Part shown: positions 28,147-37,493 of the stretch, in pieces
Layout of the letters: each line of letters begins with the position of its first letter
Numbering within the stretch: position 1 is the first letter of the stretch
Origin: Leptolyngbya sp. FACHB-321
GTDB taxonomy: Bacteria > Cyanobacteriota > Cyanobacteriia > Leptolyngbyales > Leptolyngbyaceae
Length of the DNA stretch: 64,000 nucleotides
Assembly: GCF_014695975.1 (NCBI RefSeq)
Contig: NZ_JACJPI010000078.1
Span: 56,042-120,041, forward strand
Reading direction: 5' to 3'
Notes under the pieces: model-generated
Seen by the model: only the letters and a program-made list of their open reading frames with translations
The model's database searches: none
Told to the model about the DNA's origin: nothing
Program-made: the position numbers and the translations under genes

Positions 28147-28256
28147 CAGATTTTTAAGCTTTGAGCACCCATGCAAGGAGATAGAGCAAGCCGTTTCAAA
28201 AACAACGGAATTACGCGTCTCACCTGCATTTAGGCTGTTAAAGACTGCTAGTAGCG

Positions 28257-28817
28257 TTAGAACCGTAACCCGACGCCTGCTTGAACCGATGTAGCATTAT
28301 TGCCACCCTGTCGGTAGGCATCAAAAGCAATGACTGCATTACCAAAGACAACTAGCTGACTGTTAGGCAATACGTAATCAATACCGGGTTGAATCGCAAA
28401 ACTGGTCTTGTTGCCTAAGGGTGTAGTGCGATCGTCATCTAGAGGCACAGCCGCACCCACACCAATATAGGCATCGGTACGCCAGTTAATCGGGAAGTCG
28501 TAGGAGACCGTTGGGACGAGCGTAGTGCGCCGACCAACCAGCGCTTGGGCTCTAATGGAAACTGGCAGCTTAAGAAACTTATAACGAGCCGCAATCACGC
28601 CGGACGTGCGACTCGGTTCACCACCTGCGTCGCCATCACTTAACCCCACTGCCACGCCTGCACCCACATAACTGCCATAAGCAGCCTGCGCCATGACGGC
28701 TGAAGAGCTAGCCAACGTGATACCAACAGCGAGTGCAGCACCACCCAGCAGCGTCAAACTGCCTTGCCAGAAGGTTGCTGTTTGCTTGTTGGAGCTGACG
28801 CGCTTGAGATGGTTCAT
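28257..28817 (-). CDS. Outer-membrane beta-barrel-like protein
   Basis: A 186-residue exported protein. It has a long signal peptide ending at SSSAVMAQA (about residues 1-44), then alternating strands such as YGSYVGAGVAVGLS, TLVPTVSYDFP, DAYIGVGAAVPLD and TSVQAGVGLRF. The C-terminal Phe after an alternating strand is the usual recognition signal for barrel assembly in the outer membrane. Size suits an eight-stranded barrel. The ATG is preceded by a clear AAGGAG. Function is unknown; no porin-scale loops or SLH domain are visible. Confidence 0.8.
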   Translation of the reverse strand: MNHLKRVSSNKQTATFWQGSLTLLGGAALAVGITLASSSAVMAQAAYGSYVGAGVAVGLSDGDAGGEPSRTSGVIAARYKFLKLPVSIRAQALVGRRTTLVPTVSYDFPINWRTDAYIGVGAAVPLDDDRTTPLGNKTSFAIQPGIDYVLPNSQLVVFGNAVIAFDAYRQGGNNATSVQAGVGLRF

Positions 28818-29123
28818 GTGGTTACTCCTTAACGCCCACCAGCAAGGGCTTTGTGCAATGCTTCAATTTAAGCCCAGTTCTTTACTATTGAAGCACTTAT
28901 TTGCCCGCTTCAGGGGATCAAAGCGGCAGCAATGTTTCATAGAAGAGAACAGGATAGCAGGATACCCATCGCCGCAGCACTAAACGGCAGTAAAGCAACA
29001 GTAAAAAGCAAGTCTTGCAGCAGTAATCATGCGTTTAGTTGTCGAGAAGTAAACAGACTTGATTAAACTAAGTGTGCTGGGCGCTGTTAGCGATCGGCGA
29101 TGTCCTCCTGTCAGATTAGCGCT
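28818..29123. other. Intergenic region between porin-like and TPR genes
   Basis: About 300 bp between divergent genes. It should hold both promoters. AT-rich patches occur near 28925-28960 and 29040-29080. No gene is supported. Confidence 0.35.
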
Positions 29124-31004
29124 ATGTCAGAGACGCTTCCTTCGCCCGATCGCTACCTGCAACTGCTTGATCAGATTGTGCAAATGACTCTAAAGGGCAA
29201 CATTCGGTCAAAAGAACAGGTCTACCAAATGCTGGTAGAAGGGGTCAGTGTTGGCACTGGTGAACTCTTTGAGCGCTGTCTACAACAGTACGTTGATCGC
29301 GTGCAGGCACAGCTTGATGCCGAAACCAATGAGTTGAAGCAAGCAAAAGCGGCTCGCAGCCGCAGAGCACTCCAAACGATTCAGGGTGAGTGGGAGCGCT
29401 GGCAGCAACACAACCAGGCAACCGAAGCGATCGCCAGTGTCATGCAGAAAATCACCACGGCGGATGCAGCACAACGACTGCCAGAATTTTTGCGGGCGAT
29501 CGACCCTAATCAGCCTCAATGCCTCAACGCGACGCAGCTTAAACAGCTTGCTAAAGTGCTTCAGCAACAGGAGGATGCCGCCAATGACAGCACCGTACAG
29601 CAAGAACTCCACCAGCTAGCAGCAGGAATCAGTCAGGGGTTAGCATCGTGGGAGCGAGTTCAAAGTCAGCTCGTTAGCTGGATTTATGACCAGGAGCAGA
29701 CGCTCGGTTTTGCTAGCACGTCAGGCAAGAGCAATCCATGGACGGTATGGTCAAAGCAACTGACGCAACCCCAGTTGATCCAGCTCTTTCAGACGATCGC
29801 GCGCAACGAGTCAGTCAGCGAGTTCGTCGCGCAGATGCCCACTTTGGAGAGTAGCACCTGGGTGGAACTGGTCATTCTTTTGCAATACATCCAACAAGGG
29901 CTGGTTGCCTGGTTTGATCGCCTTGTCTATGATGCCAAAGTCGGCGCGAAGCTATCGATCTCGACCTTTCTGGCATTTTCTATCCTCTGGTCGCAACTGG
30001 CACGAGGCTTTAATCAGGCAACGGCACTTAACTCGTTCCATCAAAGCCAATTTGCGGAGGGGGCGTTCCAAATGACACTGCAAATTCTGCGATCGTTTGC
30101 CCAGCGTCCTTACTTTCCGTTGTACGGCGGTGTGTTTGCCTCTTTTCCAGGCAGCCAGCTACGAAGCGTGGTGAATTATCTCGATGAGCCACTAAAACGG
30201 GCAGAGGGTACTCAAGAAAAAGCACGCATTCTCACTCTGATCGGCTCCTCAGAACGGGCGCAAGGGCAGATCGATCGGGCAAAAGAATTTCACGATATTG
30301 CCAGAGAAATTGCAGCAGAGGCAGGCGATCGTCCCTGCGAAATCGCGAACCTTAACCACCTTAGTCGCACCTGCGTTGCTCAAAAAAACTATAGGGAGGC
30401 GATTAACTACAGTCAACGGGCACTCATTCTCAGCCGTCAGGTCGGTGATCGACTGGGCGAAGCCAATGCCCTGGTTAATCTCGGTTATGGCGAAGTTTTT
30501 CAGGCACAACAGCTGGAGCAAGCCGAAACAGAGGTCTACGAAGCCGCCATCAGCTATTTGCAGCAAGGCTTAAAGCTGGCAGAACAGATGGGCGATCGCC
30601 AAAGTCAAGCCTTTGCCTTTAACAGCCTGGGGATTGCTCATGTGGTGCTAGAACAACCGCAAACGGCGATCGACTATCTTGCTGAGGGGCTTAAAGCGGC
30701 TCAGGTTGCTGGAGATTTATACCTGCAAGGGCTGAACCTGGCATATTTGGCAGAAGCGTACTATCGGCTGCAAGACACTAGCAGAGCGGTATATACGGGC
30801 TGCTTGGGTATGTATTTCCTCGAAAGTATTGCCTCTCGTGATTGGCGACAACCCGCCGGGCTATTGACCATTCTTCAGGGACAAATGGGCGATGCCTTTG
30901 CGCCAACGCTTGCCCAACTCCGCCCTGAACTCATTGCTGCTATCGGCGTGGATGGCTACGATCACTTGCCCACGCTAATCGAGCAGTATCGGCAACCTGG
31001 GTAA
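29124..31004 (+). CDS. TPR protein of unknown function
   Basis: A 626-residue soluble protein. The N-terminal half (about 1-310) is helical, with a coiled coil at about 60-100 (ETNELKQAKAARSRRALQ) and a Gln/Leu-rich part. The C-terminal half has TPR units of the longer kind seen in bacterial LGN/Rapsyn-like proteins: AEAGDRPCEIANLNHLSR, QVGDRLGEANALVNLGYGE, QMGDRQSQAFAFNSLGI and QVAGDLYLQGLNLAYLAEAY. These GDR repeats are common in cyanobacterial signalling scaffolds. I start at the second ATG (MSETLPSPDRYLQ) since the first eight codons upstream look non-coding; 29100 remains possible. It is single and its partner is unknown. Confidence 0.75.
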   Translation: MSETLPSPDRYLQLLDQIVQMTLKGNIRSKEQVYQMLVEGVSVGTGELFERCLQQYVDRVQAQLDAETNELKQAKAARSRRALQTIQGEWERWQQHNQATEAIASVMQKITTADAAQRLPEFLRAIDPNQPQCLNATQLKQLAKVLQQQEDAANDSTVQQELHQLAAGISQGLASWERVQSQLVSWIYDQEQTLGFASTSGKSNPWTVWSKQLTQPQLIQLFQTIARNESVSEFVAQMPTLESSTWVELVILLQYIQQGLVAWFDRLVYDAKVGAKLSISTFLAFSILWSQLARGFNQATALNSFHQSQFAEGAFQMTLQILRSFAQRPYFPLYGGVFASFPGSQLRSVVNYLDEPLKRAEGTQEKARILTLIGSSERAQGQIDRAKEFHDIAREIAAEAGDRPCEIANLNHLSRTCVAQKNYREAINYSQRALILSRQVGDRLGEANALVNLGYGEVFQAQQLEQAETEVYEAAISYLQQGLKLAEQMGDRQSQAFAFNSLGIAHVVLEQPQTAIDYLAEGLKAAQVAGDLYLQGLNLAYLAEAYYRLQDTSRAVYTGCLGMYFLESIASRDWRQPAGLLTILQGQMGDAFAPTLAQLRPELIAAIGVDGYDHLPTLIEQYRQPG

Positions 31005-31257
31005 AGGTTACAAGGTTTGCAAGACCCATTTGCCCCTAAGTGATAGATGTTACAGGTTGGGCTATCAGTGCCACTCAGTCAACAGGTACATTTGCCCGGC
31101 TAGTTCTGCCGTTCCTTGTAATACTAAATGTATTGCATCGTTTCATAGCATAAGACGAATTAACAGGTGACACCTTTCACTCTCTTAATTGCAATGCACT
31201 AAGCTACTGAGCGATCGCTTCATCAATGTGTTTCAGATATCGGCAGAGAGGAGTCAA

Positions 31258-31680
31258 ATGAAAACCTTCAACTATTGGTTCGGTATACCTGTGGCACTAG
31301 CAGTCGCACTGGGAACCGCCTCACCTGCTCTTAGTCAAGCAGTCGCAATTAATTCTAGTTCACCTGCCGTTCAACTCAACGGGACATCGGGTGGTAGCCA
31401 AAAAGATAGTAAGGGCTGTGCTGGCTTCATTGCCTCGGCACCGAATCACGTCATCCAGGTGGCAGAAGATGCCAATTTGCAGTTTACATTGCAGTCCTCT
31501 GGTCAGCCTGCCTTACTAATTCGTAGTAGCTCCGGGCAGGACTTCTGCGTGCCAGCCGACAGCTACTCTAATGGTAAAGTTACTATTCCTGGACGGTGGA
31601 CTAAAGGCACTTACTCGGTCTATGTTGGCGATCGTGCCAAGGGTCAACACTCTTATACACTGTCAATTTCTCGCAGCTAA
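31258..31680 (+). CDS. Small secreted protein
   Basis: A 140-residue exported protein. The signal peptide MKTFNYWFGIPVALAVALG ends near ASPALSQA. The mature part has two Cys (KGCAGF and DFCVPAD) that could form a disulfide, and beta-rich segments (LQFTLQSSGQPALLIRS, GTYSVYVGDR, SYTLSIS) like small secreted domains of cyanobacteria. The ATG at 31258 is preceded by GAGAGGAG, so the 23 codons upstream in the open frame are rejected. A hairpin follows the stop. No known family recognised. Confidence 0.75.
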   Translation: MKTFNYWFGIPVALAVALGTASPALSQAVAINSSSPAVQLNGTSGGSQKDSKGCAGFIASAPNHVIQVAEDANLQFTLQSSGQPALLIRSSSGQDFCVPADSYSNGKVTIPGRWTKGTYSVYVGDRAKGQHSYTLSISRS

Positions 31681-31708
31681 ACAGAGATTGCCTCAAAACT
31701 TTTAGTGC

Positions 31709-31742
31709 AAAGCCGAGATGTTTCGTAAAACATCCCGGCTTT
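31709..31742 (+). terminator. Hairpin after the secreted-protein gene
   Basis: Fifteen-base arms AAAGCCGAGATGTTT and AAACATCCCGGCTTT with a CGTA loop and one mismatch, starting 28 nt after the stop codon. The T-run is weak, so it may be a factor-assisted or RNA-stabilising hairpin. Confidence 0.7.
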
Positions 31743-31859
31743 GTGCTGAAAGAAAAGTTAAACACTTGACGAGTAAAGGTTGCGCTAATGCTTACTCGTT
31801 TAAGTCAACATTTTAACAGTAGGTTTAGCGCCCAACCTGAAAGACTCGCAGCTCTAGTG

Positions 31860-32255
31860 CTAATCCTCGATCGTTTTAGCTGACACTTCGACAGCGCTGA
31901 CATCAATGGTTCCTGGTGGTGTAAGACGATTGAAGCGTCCACTCTCTACCTTCAGCGGTTCATTGCAATTGGGGCAACTGAACTCCGTTTGGTTGAGGCT
32001 AACAAACTCATACTGGCAGACCGGACAATCTGCCTGAATTAGGTTGCGCCTTAGCCACCAGCGAAAGCCAAAAAATGCAATCACAGGCGTTATCAAAATC
32101 AGCCCGACCAGGATAAAAAATGATTTAACGAGCCAGCCTAGACCGATTGCCCCTAGCAGCCAAATCACCGCAAAGGGCAAAAGGAAACGACTAACTTCGG
32201 CAAAGCCGATTTGAAAATTCTTAAAGCTATCCTGGTTCACCGCAGTCTCCTGCAC
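31860..32255 (-). CDS. Membrane protein with C-terminal zinc ribbon
   Basis: A 131-residue protein. Two adjacent hydrophobic helices (about residues 22-45 and 46-65) are followed by a basic turn (FRWWLRRN) and a zinc ribbon with two CxxC knuckles (CPVC at about 76 and CPNC at about 94). The last 35 residues are acidic and polar. The ribbon should face the cytoplasm given the basic residues next to the helix. No named family recognised. It lies downstream of petD on the same strand, but the petBD terminator at 32417-32477 separates them. Confidence 0.72.
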   Translation of the reverse strand: MQETAVNQDSFKNFQIGFAEVSRFLLPFAVIWLLGAIGLGWLVKSFFILVGLILITPVIAFFGFRWWLRRNLIQADCPVCQYEFVSLNQTEFSCPNCNEPLKVESGRFNRLTPPGTIDVSAVEVSAKTIED

Positions 32256-32416
32256 AAGGTTGTTTTGAATACTCTCATCCTAATCAGAAATTGCCCCAGC
32301 GCCTAAGCAGAAACCCCCCAAAGGTTTGGGTAGAAAACCCTACTTTGAAGAAAAATCCCTTAAGCAAAAGCACTACCAGCGGCAGCTTCCAGCGTGAGGT
32401 TAAAATAATTGAACCT

Positions 32417-32477
32417 AAAAATAACACCTATCTAATTCCTAGTTAGCTTTAGCCAAAGCAGGAATCAAACAGGTGTT
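32417..32477 (-). terminator. petB-petD operon terminator
   Basis: On the minus strand, 25 nt after the petD stop: an outer stem AACACCT/AGGTGTT (32471-32477 and 32423-32429), an inner pair ATTCCT/AGGAAT and an apical GCTTT/AAAGC, followed by ATTTTT. It has the layout of a rho-independent terminator. Confidence 0.75.
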
Positions 32478-32501
32478 AAGAAGAGTCTAACGACGAGCGA
32501 T

Positions 32502-32984
32502 CTAGAACAGACCGAGCGTTAGAGACTTATCAATAGGGAAAGTTGCACCAATACCTAGCCACAGTGTCACCAAAGTGCCAACGAGGAACATAGTTGTTGC
32601 CACCGGGCGACGGAACGGGTTTTGGAACTTGTTAACGTTTTCAATGAAAGGAATCACAATCAATCCCAGAGGCACTGAAGCCATAGCAACCACACCCAAC
32701 AGTTTGCTGGGTACAGTACGCAAAATCTGGAATACGGGGTAGAGATACCATTCAGGCAAAATCTCTAGCGGGGTTGCAAAGGGATCAGCAGGTTCGCCAA
32801 CCGCCGCTGGATCAAGCACTGCCAGACCAACGTTAAGCGCGATCGTCCCCAGAATAACGACTGGGAAGATGTAAAGCAAATCGTTGGGCCATGCAGGCTC
32901 ACCGTAGTAGTTGTGTCCCATACCTTTGGCAAGCTTGGCACGCAACTGAGGATCAGATAGATCCGGCTTTTTAACCGTTGCCAT
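32502..32984 (-). CDS. petD: Cytochrome b6f complex subunit IV
   Basis: Thylakoid membrane subunit of the cytochrome b6f complex, forming part of the quinol-oxidising site. It has 160 residues, the family length, from the ATG at 32984 ([20 protein letters not shown]). The open frame runs further up to 33080, but those residues are not part of the protein. Visible features are [13 protein letters not shown], the Qo-site PEWYLYP (PEWY) motif and three transmembrane helices. An AGGAG lies upstream. It follows petB by 99 nt in the conserved petB-petD order. Confidence 0.98.
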   Translation of the reverse strand: MATVKKPDLSDPQLRAKLAKGMGHNYYGEPAWPNDLLYIFPVVILGTIALNVGLAVLDPAAVGEPADPFATPLEILPEWYLYPVFQILRTVPSKLLGVVAMASVPLGLIVIPFIENVNKFQNPFRRPVATTMFLVGTLVTLWLGIGATFPIDKSLTLGLF

Positions 32985-33083
32985 ATTAAAGTCACTCTCC
33001 TTTTGTTCTGAAGTCAGCAGAGGGATGGAAGCAGGTAAACAAATGTCACTAGCGTAGATAGTTAGCGCCCAAGGGAGCAACTA

Positions 33084-33752
33084 TTACAAAGGACCAGAGA
33101 TACCTTGCTTGCGAATCATCAAGAAATGCAGCAGCATGAACACTGCAATCAGCCAGGGCAAGACAAAGGTGTGAGCGCTGTAGTAACGAGTCAGAGTTGC
33201 CTGACCAACACTGGAACCACCACGGAGTAGATCAGAAATCAGTACCCCGACAACTGGAATCGCTTCAGGTACACCAGAGACGATCTTGACTGCCCAGTAA
33301 CCAATCTGATCCCAAGGGAGCGAGTAGCCAGTCACGCCGAAAGAAACTGTGATAACAGCAAGGATCACGCCAGTCACCCAGGTCAACTCACGGGGCTTTT
33401 TGAAGCCGCCTGTTAGATAAACCCGGAAGGTGTGAAGCACCATCATCAAGACCATCATGCTGGCAGACCAGCGATGGATCGATCGAATCAACCAGCCAAA
33501 GCTCACTTCGTTCATGATGTACTGAACAGAGTCAAACGCTTCGGCAACGGTTGGACGATAATAAAACGTCATAGCGAACCCAGTGGCAAACTGGATGAGA
33601 AAACAAACCAGCGTAATGCCGCCCAAACAGTAAAAAATATTTACGTGGGGAGGGACATACTTGCTAGAAACATCGTCTGCAAGTGCTTGAATTTCTAGCC
33701 GCTCCTCGAACCACTGGAATGTTTTCGAGCCGGTCACCTGCTTAGTGAACAT
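33084..33752 (-). CDS. petB: Cytochrome b6
   Basis: Haem-binding core subunit of the cytochrome b6f complex, 222 residues from ATG 33752 ([20 protein letters not shown]). There are four transmembrane helices. The Cys that binds the extra haem c(i) covalently is seen in [11 protein letters not shown] (residue 42 in this numbering). Haem-ligand His residues are in [28 protein letters not shown] and [11 protein letters not shown]. The [11 protein letters not shown] block is conserved. It is the first gene of petB-petD, and ctpA reads divergently upstream. Confidence 0.99.
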   Translation of the reverse strand: MFTKQVTGSKTFQWFEERLEIQALADDVSSKYVPPHVNIFYCLGGITLVCFLIQFATGFAMTFYYRPTVAEAFDSVQYIMNEVSFGWLIRSIHRWSASMMVLMMVLHTFRVYLTGGFKKPRELTWVTGVILAVITVSFGVTGYSLPWDQIGYWAVKIVSGVPEAIPVVGVLISDLLRGGSSVGQATLTRYYSAHTFVLPWLIAVFMLLHFLMIRKQGISGPL

Positions 33753-34118
33753 GAAGCAAGAATTCCTAAAAAAATGTATTGCTGTTCCTAAAGAATGTAA
33801 CACAGACGCAGGCTGGATTTCATACGCAAAGTGAATCAGCCTCCTGTGTTAACGCGTGCCTGTGTCAGCGTCTTCCCAACTTATTGCTTCGTCTACTTGC
33901 TGGTTTAAATACTTAAGACAGGATGAAGTTTTCTAAAGCAAACCGTTGCCTGAGACAATAGTCTTGGCGATCGTTCAGCCGTTGAGAACAGTGTGATTAA
34001 AGGGTCATTATGCGGCTTTGCCGTAGGCGGTTTTTGCTCCACTCGTACCATGCCTAAAGCGATTGAACTCGTGCTATGGGTAGCAGACACTCCATTGCTG
34101 AGGTTAAGATTATTCACT
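33753..34118. other. Divergent promoter region petB / ctpA
   Basis: About 366 bp between the starts of petB (minus) and ctpA (plus). AT-rich stretches lie at 33755-33785 next to petB, where AGGAATTC can serve as its ribosome-binding site. An open frame leads into ctpA from 33993 but only its downstream part encodes the protease. No extra gene is supported. Confidence 0.5.
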
Positions 34119-35375
34119 ATGAGTAAACATACCTCCTGGACAGGACGGCTAGTGGCTGTCCTTTTGGCAGTTTTGATAGTGCTGGGTTGGTCAGCACCGC
34201 AAGCAAACGCGCTGACTGAAGAGCAAAAGCTTTTAGCAGAAGTTTGGCGGCTGGTTGATCGCGCCTATGTTGATGACACGTTTAATCAGCAGAACTGGTG
34301 GCTGGTGCGGCAAAAGGCATTTAAGCAACCGCTGAGCGATCGTGAGCAAACATATACAGCAATCCAGAAAATGTTGGCGAGCCTGGATGATCCCTTTACG
34401 CGGTTGCTGAAGCCGGTGCAATACCGAAGCTTACAGACGAATACATCTGGCGAATTAACGGGAGTTGGGTTGCAGATTGCCTCTGACCCAGAGACTGGCA
34501 AATTGCGCGTGATTGCTCCAGTCGCTGGTTCTCCAGCCGATCGCGCAGGCATCAAGCCAGCAGATACGATTGTGAGCATTGATGGCACCTCAACTGAGGC
34601 GCTGTCCTTAGATGACGCGGCAGGACGAATGCGGGGGAAGATCGGTAGCGAGGTAATGTTGACAATTCAGCGGGAAGAGGCGCTGCTAGATTTTAAGGTT
34701 GTGCGCGATCGTATTGAACTCAACCCAGTTTATGCCGATTTGAGGTTGCAATCTACACCTGCGAATACGGATGAGCCTGCCAAAATCGGCTACATTCGCC
34801 TGAGTCAATTTAACGCCAATGCAACGGCTGAGTTTGCCCACGCGCTGACTCGTCTGGAGACGCAGGGCGCTAACGCTTACATCCTTGATTTGCGAAATAA
34901 CCCTGGTGGGCTGCTGCAAGCGGGTGTTGAGATTGCCCGTCTTTGGTTGGATAAAGGGACGATCGTTTACACCGTCAATCGCCAAGGCATTCAAGGGAGC
35001 TTTGATGCGACAGAGAAGGCATTGACGCACGATCCGCTCGTCGTTTTGGTTAATCAAGGCACGGCAAGCGCTAGCGAAATTTTGGCGGGAGCCTTGAAGG
35101 ATAACGGGCGCGCCACCATCCTAGGCGAAAAAACTTTTGGGAAAGGGTTGATTCAATCGCTCTTTGACCTGTCAGATGGCTCTGGTCTGGCTGTCACCGT
35201 GGCGAAGTATGAAACCCCTGGTCATATTGACATTAATAAGCAAGGTATTCAGCCCGATGTTACAGTGCCGCTTGACCCCATTACTGGCGCTCAAGTCGGT
35301 ACACCCGCTGACCGCCAATACCAAGCGGCAGTAGAGCTGTTGACCACACATTCAATGGTGGCGGGTGCTGTTTAG
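34119..35375 (+). CDS. ctpA: Carboxyl-terminal processing protease CtpA
   Basis: A lumenal or periplasmic serine protease of family S41 that trims the C-terminus of the D1 protein of photosystem II. It has 418 residues from the ATG at 34119 (MSKHTSWTGRL). A signal peptide ends at APQANA-LTEEQ. The PDZ domain (about 105-190) contains GVGLQIAS and SPADRAGIKPADTIVSI. The Ser/Lys dyad is S317 in GTASASEIL and K342 in GEKTFGKGLIQ, 25 residues apart as in characterised members. The start of the open frame at 33993 is rejected since it precedes the signal peptide by 42 meaningless codons. It overlaps the next gene by 11 nt. Confidence 0.95.
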   Translation: MSKHTSWTGRLVAVLLAVLIVLGWSAPQANALTEEQKLLAEVWRLVDRAYVDDTFNQQNWWLVRQKAFKQPLSDREQTYTAIQKMLASLDDPFTRLLKPVQYRSLQTNTSGELTGVGLQIASDPETGKLRVIAPVAGSPADRAGIKPADTIVSIDGTSTEALSLDDAAGRMRGKIGSEVMLTIQREEALLDFKVVRDRIELNPVYADLRLQSTPANTDEPAKIGYIRLSQFNANATAEFAHALTRLETQGANAYILDLRNNPGGLLQAGVEIARLWLDKGTIVYTVNRQGIQGSFDATEKALTHDPLVVLVNQGTASASEILAGALKDNGRATILGEKTFGKGLIQSLFDLSDGSGLAVTVAKYETPGHIDINKQGIQPDVTVPLDPITGAQVGTPADRQYQAAVELLTTHSMVAGAV

Positions 35376-36615
35376 TACTGAACGCACGTATCACGATCCG
35401 CTCCATGGAGCGATCGCACTCAACGGTAGCGATCCGATCGAAGCGGCACTTATCCGTCTTATTGATACGCCTGCCTTTCAACGGTTGCGACGGATTCGGC
35501 AGTTAGGTTCAGCCAGTCTTACCTTTCATGGAGCTGAAAGTTCACGGTTTACGCATTCGCTTGGGGTGCTGGCGATCGCGCGTCGGGCATTTGATCGTCT
35601 TGCCAGCGTCTATCCCCAACTGCAACCGTATCGTGCGGTTGTACTCTGCGCTGCGCTACTGCATGACATTGGGCATGGTCCCTTTAGCCATACAGGCGAA
35701 GAAGTTTTTGGCAGCAATCACGAACACTGGACGGGGCGCATTTTACAAGAGTCGGCGCCTATTCGGTCAGCGTTGGATACTGTAGCTCCAGACTTAACTG
35801 AGCAAATTCTCCAGGTTTATCTCAAGAAACATCCAATCCCATTAGTCTGGCAACTGGTGTCAAGCCAACTTGACTGCGATCGCCTCGATTACCTGATGCG
35901 CGACAGCTACTTTACGGGGGCATCCTACGGCAAAATAGACCTCGAGCGCATTCTCATGGCAATGCGCTACGACCCGGTCACGCAGCAGCTTGTCGTTGCC
36001 CGTAAAGGCATGACTGCCGTTGAGCATTACTTGATCGTGCGCTACTTTATGTATGCCCAGGTTTACAACCATCCTAAAAACATCGCTGCCTGTTGGGTAT
36101 TGCAGCAAGCGTTTGTGCGGGCTCGTGAATGCTTACAGCAAGGCTTACTAGAAGCCGATGATACGGTCAAAGCATGGCTGACGGACAACTGCGATCGCCT
36201 ACCTTTAAACCAATATCTTGCTGCAGATGATGGCGTTTTCACTTACCATCTGCAACGTTGGCAAAGTAGCACCGATGCCATTTTGAGCGATCTATGCCGA
36301 CAGTTTATCGATCGCGATCTGCCCAAAACACTGGATGTCACCCATCTGGATACGAACGATCGACAGGCATTATTGCAAAGCGTCCAGCAGAGGCTCGGCA
36401 CAGTGAACGGTGACGCAACTTATTATGCAGGGCTGCAAATTTCTCTAAGCCGTGGCTATACCCTTTACCAGCGTGGCATCAAGTGTCATACCGCCGCAGG
36501 CTTGCAGGAATTGAGCGACCTGTCGCCTCTGGTACAAACGCTGACTAACCCTTACGAACGGGCGTGGCTAATCTATCCACGTGCGATCGACTCAGCACTG
36601 TTGAAGACGCAGTAA
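35365..36615 (+). CDS. HD-domain phosphohydrolase (dGTPase/SAMHD1-like)
   Basis: A 416-residue cytoplasmic metal-dependent phosphohydrolase. Metal ligands are visible as H in SSRFTHSLGV, HD in AALLHDIGHGPFSHTGE, and D in SQLDCDRLDYLMRD. The family cleaves dNTPs or other nucleotides; SAMHD1 and bacterial dNTPases share this layout. It begins at a GTG (35365) inside the last codons of ctpA, an 11-nt overlap that suggests coupled translation. The stop codon TAA is part of a short direct repeat GACGCAGTAAGTA that recurs after the gene. Substrate is unknown. Confidence 0.88.
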   Translation: MLFSTERTYHDPLHGAIALNGSDPIEAALIRLIDTPAFQRLRRIRQLGSASLTFHGAESSRFTHSLGVLAIARRAFDRLASVYPQLQPYRAVVLCAALLHDIGHGPFSHTGEEVFGSNHEHWTGRILQESAPIRSALDTVAPDLTEQILQVYLKKHPIPLVWQLVSSQLDCDRLDYLMRDSYFTGASYGKIDLERILMAMRYDPVTQQLVVARKGMTAVEHYLIVRYFMYAQVYNHPKNIAACWVLQQAFVRARECLQQGLLEADDTVKAWLTDNCDRLPLNQYLAADDGVFTYHLQRWQSSTDAILSDLCRQFIDRDLPKTLDVTHLDTNDRQALLQSVQQRLGTVNGDATYYAGLQISLSRGYTLYQRGIKCHTAAGLQELSDLSPLVQTLTNPYERAWLIYPRAIDSALLKTQ

Positions 36616-37493
36616 GTATTGAGGACGCAGTAAGTAGAGACGCAGTAGGTTAGCGATTCGATAGCCAAACTGTACTACTTGCGCTCCAAACTGCTGAGTG
36701 CGAGGGATTGAACCTTAGATTAAATGAGCTAGCAGCCTGGACGGACTTGTCTCTAAGAAGGGGTGGAGGCTTTGCCCTCAAGGTATCCTTGCTTTTCTTT
36801 TCGCTCAAGTATTTACGAAAAAGCAGCATATAGTTCAGCCAATTAGCTGATTACTTCTTTAACGTTAATCTCTAAAATTTCGCAGGATCGTTTAGCGTGC
36901 ATGAGGCTCGATTACTTAGGTTTACCCATTGAAATCAGATGCCCTTACGCAAGTAGGAAACGAGCAAAACCCTACAGAACGCAGGCTACGGATCAAGTTT
37001 CTGGCACTTTACGGTGAGCTGTTAAGTGTGTCGTCTTCACTTAAATCAACCCTTACAGCAATGGTTAAAGACATCTCCTACAGTCAATGGGTTAGACGCG
37101 CCGTTACAGCCTCTCCATGAGCACTGAATGAGCAATAAAGCGTTAAGAGCTAAAGCCTGGTCACTTAATGCTTTACTGCAACGCCTTGTCAGAGCACCTT
37201 GCTGTCGTGCTGAAGTTAGACTCTTTACCAAAAACTGTAGCTGACCGCTTGAAACTGGGTGTGATCGTCGCTCAGGTTTAGCAACTGAGGCTCTAGCTTG
37301 TGCCCAGTCTTAAGGCACTTCTCTAACATCTAGAACTTAAGCAGGATTGGCTGGCATTCCTAGCTAGGATGGGGTTGTCAAGCCCGCACGCTGGGTGCTT
37401 CAGCAGATAGCTAGGGTCTCGCCTACTGCCTAACTGCCATTGCATATCGTCTACAGAACCAGGCTTCACTTTTGCTCCTTACACTCTGGTGAA
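36616..37493. other. Long intergenic region without supported gene
   Basis: The largest gap in the window, about 880 bp. It starts with three partial copies of GACGCAGTAAGTA (36605-36655, the first one overlapping the HD gene stop). A GAGGC/GCCCTC element lies at about 36765-36780 and is followed by T-rich sequence, which could terminate the HD gene. CTCAG/CTGAG at about 37271-37289 is a minor inverted repeat. A 63-codon frame at 36929-37120 has no recognisable content. No tRNA or known RNA motif was seen. Confidence 0.5.

Noticed and set aside
36929..37120. 63-codon frame in the long gap
   Set aside because: No ribosome-binding site, no recognisable content, and composition like the surrounding non-coding DNA.
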